64,000 nt of DNA from Arabidopsis thaliana (taxonomy: Eukaryota; Streptophyta; Magnoliopsida; Brassicales; Brassicaceae), in contig NC_003070.9 in assembly GCF_000001735.4 (NCBI RefSeq), positions 5,394,001 through 5,458,000 on the forward strand. Reading direction: 5' to 3'. Below, piece by piece: positions 35,233-47,424 of this stretch (position 1 is the stretch's first letter; each line of letters starts with the position of its first letter). The position numbers and the translations under genes are program-made. The notes under the pieces are model-generated. The model made no database searches. It worked only from the letters and a program-made list of their open reading frames with translations, and had not been told where the DNA came from.

Positions 35233-36445
35233 TGTATCTACTATCTAGTGTTGCTAGCCAAGAAAAATAATTAAAAAGCGAGATTCATTCATCATCAGAA
35301 ACTGTGTAAAAAAAAATACAAAAACCTAAAATTAGAGGTACACAAGTATCATCAATCCATAAAACTAGTTTCTTATGCAAAAGGTTTTGCTATCGACGAA
35401 TCCATGGGTTTACTATGACACGTAATGAGATAGGTGACTCAAAATAAGGACCTTTTGGCGATGAATCTCCGAGACTTAGAACGGTCCGTTTGGATTTGGT
35501 TTTTCTCCAAACGTTCTTACGTTTCAATCTTTCTTTTAATAAGTGAAACGTAGCAATTAGGGTTAAGGAGAAGAATTAGAGATGATTGTTTTTGTTTTAA
35601 TCATCTTTTGATTTTATAGAGAAACAAACAAGAGAGAGCTAAATACAAGGATTAAAAGGCTTCAACAACATTACAATATCAGGTTATTAAGCGAGGCCCA
35701 ATGACCCAATAATAAGTACTTATCAGGCCCAAGTCTCTTCTGCAAATAATAAGTTTTTTGGAGTTTTTTTAAGTTTTCTATTTCACACAGTAAAGGCTAA
35801 AAATCGAGTAAAGAGACTTGTAGAAAAACCAGTGAAATCTCCGGCTATTTGTGTGACCAAAATGTTAATTATAGTCATTAACTAAATAAATCTCGTTCAT
35901 GTACTAATTTGTATAGACAATTACACACCACACTGATCACTCCTTGTATCTTCTAACTTGATGACTTTATGATGATAAATCATCAATAATTACAATAAAA
36001 AAGTTAGCCATTTGGTATATACAAAAAAAAAAAAATGTTTCAAACAGCCATTTTATTGTGACAACTGAACAGAGTAAAGAAGTTGAAACTCTTCTGAACG
36101 ATCTCAAAATGCGTATTACAACAAATCTCAAAATACAACATTCAGCAAGACCCCAAAAAAGGGGTAATTGCACTTCAGAATTAGAAGAAAATGACGAATA
36201 TACTAACAAGATTCACAAAATACATACAATAAAGTTAAAATAATATTATTTAAATATATTCAATAATATAGCATAAGCTTTTGCAAACAGATAACAAAAA
36301 ATCCCAATCACGTGTGTGGGAAAACAACTTATACTATACAACAAAAAGTGAGGAAAAAACTTTTTGGCTTTTTTTCTTTAGTTTTGACATGAACCTGCAA
36401 GTGAATCACAGAGCTGCTATTGAAGACGAGAGAGATCCGTCAGAT
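35233..36445. other. Intergenic between the small MED15-like gene and MED15A
   Basis: GGCCCA-type elements at about 35695 and 35733 could serve the minus-strand gene ending at 35232. The rest, up to the MED15A 3'UTR near 36380, is AT-rich. No additional gene is seen. Confidence 0.5.
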
Positions 36446-39400
36446 TCAGGAAGCTGCTACATATTTCTCCCAAGTGCCGTATTTTGAGCTGAAAGTTCCA
36501 CCGCCAAATTGCTGTGCGTACTCACAGATCACTGCCCGAGCACAGGCGTCCCATGTCTTGGCTATGTCTTTGAGCGACATCGGCTGTGACAAACTTCTTA
36601 GCAATATGTTGAACCTTGCCATAGCTTTGGACGACAGGTCCTCGTTTTCTTTGCTGTTCAAGAAACCAGACCGTGTTACGGTAAGAAGATAACGCAGTTT
36701 CTAATAAAGGGTTTCTAGTAGATGATTCTTGTGAAGATTTTAACTGTATCGTAGAAGTTTGCTCGACTCGGTACGGAAAATCTATGGTTCTATTTACTTG
36801 AGACTGAAGGATTTGCTTGTACCTGGTTTCGACCGGGAGTTTATCTAGAAGAGATGGAGAGCCATTGGGGTAGCTACAAGGAACCAGCAGACGCAATGGT
36901 TGAATAGGAGACTGTAATAGAAGCACAAAGCATATATTATAAAAAAGGATAAATGAAATATTTTGTTTCACAAAACGTTAATGTTAACGAGATGACCATG
37001 TTTACCATTTGTGTTGATGAGAGATGAGCCTTCAAGGCTGGGCTGAGAGAAACAGCTATAAACGAGAATCTAACTGTTGTTCCTTCACACCCTATGCTTG
37101 ATATTGCAACCTCACTAGGATCAGCAGCATCTTCATCATCACTTATCTCAACAACTGTATCTATCAGCCGCTGGTTTATTTCCTTTATTTCCTCCAAAAG
37201 GGCATGCTCGGTCTGCAGTTCAAGATTGAGTCTTCAAAAAAAAAAGAATATCGAAACCTTGTGCTTCCAAATTTTCTTTGTTACGTGTGTGTGTGTGTGT
37301 GTGAGTGTGTGTCAATATTCAAATATAGCTAGGGGAAGTCTAACTGAGTATCATACCTCAGTTCTTGCCTTCTTGCCATCCGAAGTCGCAGTAGATTCTA
37401 GATCGGATGTTTCTGAACCAGCAAACTGCTTGTAGTTATCACCAACACTTCCTCCCAGTGAAGCAACGCTTAGTGGCATTGCGGTTGTGTGACGCTTCAT
37501 TTTCTTAGTCGCCATCATTCCCTCTTGGGTCATGAAGTTTCTTGCTTGGAGACGGCACTTAGTCATTGCAACCAAGTCTTCACCAACGGAAGCTCTTGAA
37601 CCGTTTCCTGGTGCTGAACCAGCTATCCGATCAACCATGCTTACAACAGATCCGATGTCACTTACTGCAGAAGAAAGGGCTTGTGGTGAGATGGACTTCA
37701 CCTGAAAGCAAAGCATACATCATAAGCAGAACAATGATTATATTACAAAACGGGTTTGCAGCAATATCACCGTCCTGCTGCGATATACCCTTAAAAATTG
37801 GAAATTTACTTACGGCTCTAATAAGGCGTTCAATAGGCAGCTCAGTAGCACTCGGTTTTCCAGATGTAATTGTCGAAGAATTTAAAATATTCCCATCAGG
37901 ACTAGTAAACTCCTGAAGGAGAGGAGAGGCAGAGATCCCTGGAGTGCCAATTGCTAGGGACTGAACTACACCTTGCATGCCGGTTGCTTGTTGGCGTGCA
38001 ATATTTCCCATTGACAACGAAGAAGAACCAGGTTTCTCAGAGTCAACTTGCATAGGGGACGGAGCCAAGGGGGTTGAAGAAGGAGATGGGACAACAAAAG
38101 GGGAATTTGCAGGTTGCAATGGAGTTCCCATCTTGTTGACAGTATTTTTCTGGTCAACCTGAGGAGACAAATGTTGTGACATCTGAGGAGATGCACCTTG
38201 CAGAAGTTGAGGCGACGAAACAGCTCCTGGTTTTAACTGTTGAAGAGGATAATTCGCACGCTGACCCTGCATAGAATGTTGCTGAAACATCCCACGACTG
38301 ACATTCATCCCCTGCCTCGATGTTAAATCATTCATATCATTCATCTGCTGTAATTGTGCCGCTTGCTGTCTTGCTTGCAACTGTTGCTGTTGCTGTTGCT
38401 GTCTTGCTTGCAACTGTTGCTGTTGCATCTGGCGCTGTTGAAATTGCTGTTTGAGCTGCATTTGTTGATCTTGCTGTTGCTTGAGGTGCTGATGCTGAAG
38501 CAAACTGGAACTTAACTGGGGTTGATTCACATTCGACTGCAGTGTGCTCAACCCACTTTGAGCAGAGGCAGAACTGTTATTTACTAGTTGAGAAGTATTT
38601 TGTTGCATAGATCCCATGGCAACCTGCTGTCCATTGTTCAAGGTATTTCCTTGGCCTGATTCTAAACTAGAAGCCGGTATGGAACTGGGAATGTTCTGCT
38701 GTGGAGCTGAAACTCCAGGACGAGATGATAGAACATTGCTCTGCATATTTGTCATACTACTCTGTTGTGCCCTTGGCCCAGCACCCTGCATGCTCATTGA
38801 TTGCATCTGCGGATTTGTTTGGTTATCATGGGATTGATCTTGAACTGTCTGAGATTGTGGTTGCTGCATAGGCTGCATCTGAGATTGCGGAAGCTGCCCT
38901 TGCTGTACTGGCTTCCTCGGCCTGTGCATATTTAAGAAACCTATAATCTGCTTCTCATAATAAGCCACCTTATCTTTTAATGCGGGCATGATGTTGCTCT
39001 TTGAAACAGATAGAAATTGTATCATTCGCTCCAACATTGTTTTGAATTGTCTCAGTTTCTCAAGCTGATCTGATCTTTGTTGCTGTGGCATAGAATCCTG
39101 CTCCAGATACAAAAATAACTTACTAAATAAAAAAGAAACAAATACATAGATGCAAGCTACAACTTCTGTAGGTTTGGGAAGGAACATAAATATCAGCAGG
39201 TTGATTTTCTAGTAAACTGTAAGAATACGAGTCTCAAGATTCTTTTTCTTTTTCTTTGTTAAATGGGTAACAAGACTCCAAAGTTGATGACGTTCTTATG
39301 CAATAACGAACCGAACTTGCATTGAATTCATAAAGCTTCTCAGAAGGTACTCACTACTGTTCCAGAGGACATAGACGTACAAACGATTCTCCTAGTATAA

Positions 39401-41921
39401 AAAAGAAAAGAAAATTGTAACTTACTTGCTGCAACTTTGCTGCAACTCTCTGGTAGATTTCATTCAGATCTGGTAAGTAAGTCTCTTTCATAGATTTGAT
39501 CTACAAAGACAAGCAATATGGTCATATGATTACTCATTACAATGATATCTATCACTTGAAGATTTAATAAGTGTAGCCATAATTGGTAAAGATATATAGC
39601 AAACACAAAAAGAGAGAACTACCTTTTGGTAAACCTCCTCTTGCCAATCACCTCCATTTGCACTTTCCGTCTGTGCTGTCGAATCCAGCGATGCTAAGAA
39701 TTATAAAAACGAAAATATGTTCAGCATCATATCCTGCTGAGAGATTATGGAAAATATCAGAACCTAAAGTATTAAAAGGATCAAAAGCATACATGATGGC
39801 ATCTCCGGAAGGGTTCTTTGGGATTGATATAGTTGTCTCTGTTGGTCCACAACATTTTGAGGTGGAAGCAGGGAACCAGTGACTTGGCCTGAAGCTTGTA
39901 GCCTTTGTTGCACATCCTGTTGTAGCAGATTAGGTTGTTGTTGCAAACCCAGCTGCTGATGATGCGATTGAAGCTGTGGCATCATCTGCTGTTGTGATGG
40001 CTGATTTTGTGACTGTTGTCCCTGAGAAGAATACAAGCCATGGCCAGCCTGATGTGTTCGTTGCAGCCCAACCGTTGGTTGTGATAACATGTGCACCGAG
40101 TGCTGGTTATTCTGCAAACTCGAATTGCCAACCTGGGAATTGAGCATCTGTTGTTGTGGTTGCTGCAATCCTGCAACATTGCTTTGAGTGCCCAGTGGGT
40201 TCTGATGCGTTGCCTGGAGGCTGTTTTGTTGAGACATCAACTGCTGCTGGGCCGGTGGCTGCTGTTTCTGCTGTTGCTGTGGCTGCTGCAGTGGTTGCTG
40301 CTGCGACTGCTGCTGTTGTATGTTCATAACATTATTTTGTTGGTTCAGTAACCTTTGCTGATGTTGCTGCTGCATATCCCCAACAACATGCTGCCCCATC
40401 ATCTGCTTCTGTTGGATGCCTGAGCTATTTGCAGCTTGTTGCCGCATTAATTGTGTAGGCTGCTGCTGTAGAGGAGAAATTGATTGTTGCGGCAATGAAG
40501 ATTGCTGCTGATGGATACCAGAGGCTTGTTGTGATTGCGGATGTTGCCTTAGCATCGACGATTGATGCTGACGAAGCATAGATTGTGTCGTCTGCTGAGA
40601 AGACAATTGCGGACTTGATTGCTGATTGGTGTGGAGACCTTGGAGAGGAGCTGAGTTCACAGTGGAGGGCTGAGTCGCAGATGTTGGAACACCAGGTTGT
40701 TGAGATGAATGCAGTTGATTAGGCTGCAGCACATTTTGCTGCTGTTGTTGAATGTGTGATGGCAAAAGCGAATTGGGATTGGGAACATTCCCTGACTGGA
40801 AGTTCTGCTTGAGAAGTTGCTGCTGTAGCTGCTGCTGGTAAAGATATGGCTGCTGTTGTTGCTGTGAAGACATAGCATGTGGCCTACCCAGCATCTGCCT
40901 TTGGGGTCCTGAAAACATGTTCGAGGAAAGGCCATGCTGCCCAGATGAATCTTGCAACATTCCAGCTACATTTTGCATATTGGCATTCTGGTTCACAACG
41001 CTTGTGGTGTTATTATTGGTTATGGAAGAAACAGGTGGCATGGAAGATGGTAAAGCAGTAGAACCCGTCATTCCAGAGGCAGTATTATTCTGCATGGTTT
41101 GGGACAGCAACGGCTGAGGTGCTTGAGATTGATTGGTTGATAACGATCCTGGAAGAAGTTGGCCTTGATTGGTGGGTACTATTCAAGGAAAGGTTAAACA
41201 GCATCAAATAAGAGGAACAATTAGCCATAAAACCAGATAAACAGACTTAAGCAATTCATGCTTGAGAATCGTGATTACTCGAATCTATGGATGTGCCATT
41301 ATTAGCGGCAGGGATAGCTGCGGAAGAACCAGCTGCATTTTGTGATTTAGTCTCCATTGTCAGCATCTTCATTGATATTTTCCGAAGGTAATCAGTCTGA
41401 AAGGCGATATAAAAGAGTATCAGGAAGGTATACATGGATTTCATACCCAACATATTGTGGCTTAGCTTTACAGATACCGAAAGTCAGTTCTTTTCCATGT
41501 TGTGGAGTCCATTGCCTCACAAATCTCTATATTTACCATACTAACGAAACAAGAATATATGTTCATAATAACCTGGTTAAGAGCACCGCTGAAAATTTTC
41601 TCCTCGAATCTAGCTGCAATTCTCCTGAGCTCGTTAATTCCCTCTGGTCCGGAAAATGGAAGGTGCTTCTTTAGTGTTTCCATTCTGCGCAAGTGGCAAG
41701 CAAATAAGTAAAACAAACAAACTAACTATTGGTCAAGGAACATAATAACCTTCTATTTCTGTAGTATTTGACTGGCATAGACAAAACAACGCCGCTAGAG
41801 TGACTTACATCTTGTTGACGATCTTCTGACGAGAATCAGGTGGCAATTGCGTTCTCCAGTCACCTGTATCCATGGCAGGCTCTCCGTTTGGAAGAGAAGG
41901 CCTCCAATTGTTATTATCCAT
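36446..41921 (-). CDS. MED15A: Mediator subunit 15A (MED15A/NRB4), KIX-domain co-activator
   Basis: Mediator tail subunit that links activators to RNA polymerase II; in Arabidopsis it is needed for salicylic-acid responses (NRB4). Eleven exons: 41809-41921, 41573-41684, 41279-41396, 39793-41178, 39623-39693, 39426-39500, 37814-39097, 37357-37701, 37006-37212, 36823-36911, 36446-36653, giving 1335 residues as known. The KIX domain covers ~19-96 (TGDWRTQLPPDSRQKIVNK ... TDYLRKISMKML). Two long Gln/Met-rich tracts follow (~105-570 and ~690-880). Then comes a conserved C-terminal region with ATELPIERLIRAV, the acidic VEISDDEDAAD, and a final WDACARAVICEYAQQFGGG block. Matches recalled At1g15780. 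Confidence 0.97.
37276..37313. repeat. (GT)n microsatellite in a MED15A intron
   Basis: A GTGTGT run broken by one GA, in the intron between exons 8 and 9. A shorter GTGTGTGTGTG run sits at the matching place in the truncated copy (about 32783), showing that non-coding DNA was duplicated too. Confidence 0.8.
38355..38475. repeat. CTG/TTG triplet tract encoding poly-Gln in MED15A
   Basis: Interrupted CAG/CAA codons on the minus strand. A second tract lies at 40245-40320. The mixed CAA/CAG use suggests selection for Gln rather than a pure expanding triplet. Confidence 0.75.
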
Positions 41922-42560
41922 CAAGTTTTCTGTGTTTACAAGCCATGAAGAGCAAAGTATCAATAGTAAGTATACAGAGAAACCAAAACATGACAATATA
42001 ACAACTGATTATCCCAAATCAACAGGAAACAAATGACCACACAACATGGATTAGATTAACACTCAGAATTTCTTATTGATCAGCCAAAATGTTCATTCTT
42101 TCTAATGTTGGTAGCAAAAAGCAATAAACTCAAAACATCAAATAGCCAATCCCACCGGAACGAGAATCCAGGAACTCAAAATAAGCAAACTTTATTACAT
42201 CAACAAAGTTCATCTATTCTCGTAATTGTAATAAACCAGACCCAACTACAAAGGGAGATACTTTATCTTCTTTGGAATCCCGATCAAAAGAGAAAACTCT
42301 AAAAAGCAAGGCTTAAGAACAACAGAAAAAAAAACGAGATTCGAACATTTCACCTCAAATTCAGAGCCAATCAAGGAGATTTGGCGTTTGACGGAGTCAA
42401 GGTTGGTACAACGATTAGGGCTTGATATTAGGAAAACAGAGGAGAAAAAGGGGAAATTGGAGCTGGATTTAGGGTTTAGCTTGATCGAAAAACGAATGAA
42501 GAATATAGGATCTTCTAGGTAAAGAGACAGAGGAAACTTGTTCGCGTCGTAAATCATAAT
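41922..42560 (-). promoter_or_regulatory. MED15A 5' leader with leader intron
   Basis: A leader exon appears to end at about 42355 (TTTGAG before GTGAAA) with an acceptor close to the ATG (ACACAG, about 41931), so the leader intron is about 0.4 kb. A frame at 42246-42557 is leader and intron sequence, not a protein. Confidence 0.45.
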
Positions 42561-42904
42561 CGAGCCTACCAGTTCGCTTATAACAAGTTTTTTTTTTTTT
42601 CAAAATAAACAAAAAAATCTAGTATTAATTACCACATGTATAATTGTATAGTTTTCCCAGTTCAAATATGGTAGCATTGGTGCAAAATGTATTAGAAATT
42701 TGTTAACTAGATAATATGACCACTATTTTTCAATTTTAAATAAATTATATATTTTTCGTTTCATTTTAGAAAACGTTTTAGAAAAGTGATTATAAAGTGA
42801 TAATAAAATTAGATATAATAAAAGTACATTAAGTCACATATGTTGTTTACGTTTTTTTTAACAAAACAGCATTTTTTATTAATAATTTTATAGGTTGGAA
42901 AAAT

Positions 42905-43990
42905 AAACCTTACTAGATTTTAACCCGCGATACACCGCGGAGACAATTCATTTTTAAAAATTAATATATATAAAATTTGTAAATTATTTTATAGTTTACC
43001 ATTGTTACTAAGTAACGTCCTGCCAAATCCGTCCTACCAAACATGTCCTGCCAAACCCGTCCAAAAAAAAAACTATTTATTTTATTAATGTTGATCTTAT
43101 TTATAATATGTTTATGAATCATTGTCAAAATATTTTAGTCGTTGCGTGACATTGAACCCACACATTTTTCGCCAATTGGTTAATATATGTTCATTCTTAA
43201 AATTTCGAATCACAAAATATGACGAATTTTTTTTTGAGATTTTTTAAAACTCTATATATTATATAATGATGTTAATTTTTTTGATAAATTAAACTTTTTA
43301 TAAATTCAAATATTGATAATGTTTTATGAAGTTTAAATATACAAATAATAATATTTAAAAAATTAATATTTTTTGCCTTTTAGGTAATGATATAATAACT
43401 CTAAAAGCAAGAATTTAGAAGATTTAAATCCTTAAATAAATATTTTCATGCCTAAATAATTAATGTCAGTAGTATGACATTGTAAATAAGTTCAAATACA
43501 TGATTTGTTTATTTAAACAAAAAACGTTTAGTAAGAATAATATTTATTTAAACAAAAAACATTGTTTTAAAATATAGTTAATAAAATACGTTTATGCTAA
43601 TTTTAAGGGATTGATGTGAAGTTTGTTTGGATTAAATTTGATTGATAATGTGATTGACAATTTAAATTAAAAATTTAAAGTAAAATTAATTATTTTGGAA
43701 AATATTTAATGTTAATGGCATTGGGTTGTAAATAAGTCCAACTCTAAGATTTATTTGCTAAAATGACTGCAAAAATGTATATGTAGATAGTTAAGGAATA
43801 AAATCCTTAATAATCTGATTTTAAAAATAAAAGCAAATAAAGACGATTTTCAATTAATTTTGAAATACATTTGTGTCCTTTCTTAATTCAATTATTTTAA
43901 CTGTTTTGTTAATGAACTATGATATAAATATAATCAGACTAAAAATTTTTTTTTTTTTATAACTTTTTTATTATAGGGGATTTTAGAATA
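42905..43990. mobile_element. Degenerate AT-rich transposon-like remnant, class uncertain
   Basis: Begins near ACTAGATTTTAACCCGCG, where CCGCG (42925-42929) pairs with CGCGG (42936-42940) around a 6-nt loop, a hairpin type I associate with non-coding Arabidopsis repeats (Helitron/AtREP- or MITE-like). Inside are 14-bp tandem units (43016-43062) and two diverged copies of a stretch reading GTAAATAAGT near 43475 and 43728. There is no coding capacity. Ends are not defined, and the class is a guess from memory. Confidence 0.4.
43016..43062 (+). repeat. 14-bp tandem repeat, 3.3 copies
   Basis: Units CGTCCTGCCAAATC, CGTCCTACCAAACA and TGTCCTGCCAAACC, then CGTCC. Each unit differs from the others at two to four positions. 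Confidence 0.85.
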
Positions 43991-44476
43991 ATCATCACAT
44001 AATATTCATCAAACAAAACACAAAACCGGTTGAAGGTTTTATACATATTTAACAAATGTAAATTTCAGTATCATTACCTAAGAAACAATCAAACTCACCT
44101 AACTTGTCAAGTGTACATGTCCTATAAGTCAAAAGAGAAACTTTTCTTATGACAGAGGTTGTCTATGTGTAAATGTGTAATATGTTGATGTTTTCTGCAA
44201 TATCTTTAGCCGCCAATGTTTGAAAGAGTTGGTGCGTATCAACTGCTCAATATTTCAGTCCAGTGAAACATAGTTTTAAGTTTTCGAAACGAGAAAACAA
44301 CTAGTTTGTTTTTTTACTTTTCACCAAACAATGTCTTTTTTTTCCTTGTTGATTCTGGAGAAACGAGAAATGGTGTTTGATAAGTCAAACCAATAGATAC
44401 ATTAGACATATTTATCTATGCATTAAGTTTCAATGACCGCTTAGAACGACGCCACTTGTTGACTATAGTTGCCCTC

Positions 44477-45820
44477 TTACATAGTCCGCATCTTTAAGGA
44501 TATCTTGCCAAGGTAATCCTCCTGAAACTCCAAATAAAACTGAATATATACATAAAAGGAATGATAACAAGAAAGAGTTCACATGGTATTCAATCAAAAA
44601 TGTAATAAGAAGGTTCATTCATAGGCCCCAAAAGGCTAAATGTTTTTTTTACCAATGCCTTTGAAATCTATCTATTTGATCACACTAAAGAAATAAAAAT
44701 GATGAGCCAAAAATATTCTACTAACAAAAATGATGAAGGGGAAAAAACTGAAACCTGGTTTATAGCAGAGTTGAAAATCAACTCCTCTAAGCTGACAGCA
44801 ATTCTCATGAGCTCGTCAATTCCTTCTTTCCCAGAATGTGGAACAATTTTCTTTAGTGTGTCCAATCTGCTCAAGTGACAAGTATAATTTAGTTATACAT
44901 TAACATATTTATAGGTCAAGGCAATGCGACAAAACGTTATAACCTCCTATATCTACAGAATTTTGGAGGAGGAAATGACTATGACAATGTGTAATGAACT
45001 TACAAAGCATTGATATTCTTCTGGCGTGAATCCTGTGGCTGTTGAGTTCTCCAGTCACCAGTGTTCACGGCAGGTTCATTGTTCGGAACAGAAGGCTCTG
45101 AATTGTAAATGTCCATAAGAACACACCCAAAAAAAAGTTCATCTTATGTGTCAAGTCTAGGGCATATATATACATAAGCTAGCACCAAAAGAAAACATCA
45201 AAATTAAGCACACCAAAACAAGCTTCTGCTATACGTTACATGAAGGACTTTAAAATGTGGGAGAAAGAAAATGCCTTTACTAACCTGGAACCAACGGTGG
45301 GGTGTTATCATCAGCGGAGGAAGAACCAGCTGCATTTTGTGATTTAGTCTCCATATTCAGCATCTTCATACATATTTGACGAAGGTACTCAGTCTAAAGA
45401 TCGAAACAAAAGTAATTAATCTCAAGCCAAAGAATGATCAATGATGTTAAAAAAATAATGAGCTTTATGAGTAGCAAAAAAAACTCAGTTCATTGCCAAA
45501 TTGTGGAGTCACTGCCTCAGAAGAAAAACAGAGAATCACCTGATTAGAGGCATTGTTGAATAGTTTCTCCTCAAATCTGACTGCAATTTTCCTAAGCTCG
45601 TTAGTTCCCTCTGGTCTAATAAATGGAAGTTGCTTCAACTGTGTTTCCATTCTACACGAGCGATCAGTCAAATCAACAAAGTAAAGTAAAAAACCTTATT
45701 TGCAAATTTGATGTAACAAAAACACGAGGTTTAATAATCATAATAAACTCACATCTTATTGACGATTCTCGAGCGTGAAGCAGATGGAAATTGAGTTCTC
45801 CAGTCTCCTGTTGTGTCCAT
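44477..45820 (-). CDS. KIX-only protein with two tandem KIX-like units (MED15-derived)
   Basis: Six exons, 45753-45820, 45540-45651, 45285-45393, 45004-45097, 44755-44866, 44477-44521, giving 179 residues. Exons 1-3 repeat the first three MED15A exons: DTTGDWRTQFPSASRSRIVNK, then METQLKQLPF...NELRKIAVRFEEKLF, then TEYLRQICMKMLNMETKSQNAAGSS. Exons 4-6 repeat the KIX unit again: NTGDWRTQQPQDSRQKN, LDTLKKIVPHSGKEGIDELMRIAVSLEEL, EDYLGKISLKM, then stop. The Gln-rich and C-terminal Mediator regions are missing. It could bind activators without entering Mediator. Probably recalled At1g15790. Splice sites are all GT-AG and the frame is continuous. Function inferred. Confidence 0.8.
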
Positions 45821-46380
45821 GGTGTTGGTTCTCTTCTCTGTATATAACTCAACTTAAAACAGATCAAATATGTGAAAAACAGACCAAATTGTCTTATAAC
45901 ACAACGATTATTGAAAGCATAGATTTGATCCGAGAAAAAACTTGAGGACACTAAATCACACAAAAAAAAAACCTATTGAGTTGAAAAATTATACCGATCA
46001 ACAAAAGTTTCGTACAGTGATCGGCGAAAGAAACTTAAATCCCAGTAACAGAGCCTATCGACAAGACTTTGGGTTTCAGGGGTCAAGGTGGCGACGATTG
46101 GAGTGATAAAGAGAGCGTAACGAGATTGAAATGGTTAATTTGAAAGTCAACAATAAAAAGGTGGCTCGGCCCATTAGGCCCAAATAATTAAGAGTTTCCT
46201 TTGTTTCACTGTTTTTTATTTTTTAACGTCCCTTTTGAATCAAACTGAGTTTTTACTTTTTACATCACCAAAAATATTGAAGACAAATGCATTTGAATGC
46301 ATTACCAAAGTATCAAACTAAGTTTTTAAATTCACCATAATTTTTTTTAATTTTTTTCGCCCTCTTCCACAGTCAACAAC
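45821..46380 (-). promoter_or_regulatory. Promoter of the KIX-only gene with paired GGCCCA elements
   Basis: GGCCCA occurs at 46168-46173 and 46177-46182 (TGGGCC on the transcribed strand), about 350 bp upstream of the KIX-only ATG, the arrangement of site II promoters. The rest is leader and AT-rich DNA. Confidence 0.5.
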
Positions 46381-46665
46381 TCAACATCTTGAAAGATTTG
46401 GAACATGTTTCTCTAGTGCAATTCTCATGAGCTCGTTAATCCATTGTAGCCCAAGATTTGGAACATGTTTCTCTAGTGCTTCCATTCTGCTCAAATGGCA
46501 ACAAGTAATTTGGACATTGTATAAACATCTATGTTTACAGGTCAGATCCTTGTACAACACATTCTGTACAATGAACTTACATCTTGTGGGCATTTCTTTA
46601 GCGTGAATTCGGTGGCAGTTGAGTTCTCCAGTCTCCTGTGTTCACGGCAGGTTCTTCTTTCACAA
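46381..46665 (-). pseudogene. Broken third KIX unit of the MED15 cluster
   Basis: 46570-46665 reads EPAVNTGDWRTQLPPNSR and then an in-frame TAA where intact copies have Gln (SRQK), with a splice donor kept at its end. 46391-46500 matches the second KIX exon (MEALEKHVPNL, INELMRIAL), but a 25-nt segment is present twice, 60 nt apart (46395 and 46455), so helix sequence is duplicated and the rest of the exon lost. No third KIX exon was found. This is a decayed copy of a host gene segment. Confidence 0.75.
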
Positions 46666-47424
46666 GACAAGTCTTTGAATTGCATTAATGTAATTGCACA
46701 AGAAAACAAAACTATTGACCTAGAAAATTAGAACGATGAGGTTCCAGTTTCCTTCATTTATCGGCCAAAAACACTTAATCCATTAATTCTCCGAATCAAA
46801 AGATTCTTTTTGTTAAAACTCAAAGCGTAAATAATAACACAACGAAATCCAAGATTTGCACCTCAAATCCAGAGGCTATGGGAGAGATTCGGCCAGGGGT
46901 GGCGGAGAGTCAAAGAGCGTGACAAATATGACAATGGGGAAATTGAATCATAAAACTAGACTTTATATAATCAAAACTTATAATATCCGAGTAAACTATA
47001 GAGGTTGGTTATACGGCCACTGACTGAAGGTGAGAGGATGAGTACATTAACAAAAGATGGAAAGTAGAACTGCACCATTGTAGAACTGTAGAAGATAATT
47101 AGTAATTATTAGTTACATACATCTCATCTTATAAAAAACATAACAAGAGTGGAAAAAAAAGCGAGAGCTAGACAAGAGCAAAAAACTTGCTACAACCTAA
47201 GAACTGATAGCTAAAAGGAAAAACACAAAAAATCATTAAACATTCAACTCGTCTCCTCTGTCATTAGAATCTTTGTATGCTTCTGCAAAGCAAAGGGAAA
47301 GGGGACGACTATTACCTATCTATAAATTCTTATCCAAATCGTATAGTTACATAGTTACGCGTAGTCTAGAGAACGTGTCACTGACAAAAGAATATTGATG
47401 TGAAAATTGTGTCGTAGTTATATA
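46666..47424. other. Intergenic and 3'UTR of the coiled-coil gene
   Basis: No gene recognised. The right portion (~47230 on) is probably the 3'UTR of the minus-strand gene ending at 47425. Confidence 0.5.

Noticed and set aside
37276-37313. CRISPR-like or functional repeat array
   Set aside because: Simple GT microsatellite in an intron of a plant gene.
42246-42557. 103-codon minus-strand frame upstream of MED15A
   Set aside because: Covers the leader exon and leader intron of MED15A; it does not join the KIX frame.
42905-43990. LTR or retroviral element
   Set aside because: No terminal repeats, primer site or coding remnants; only a non-coding repeat is supported. No virus-derived genes were seen anywhere in the window.
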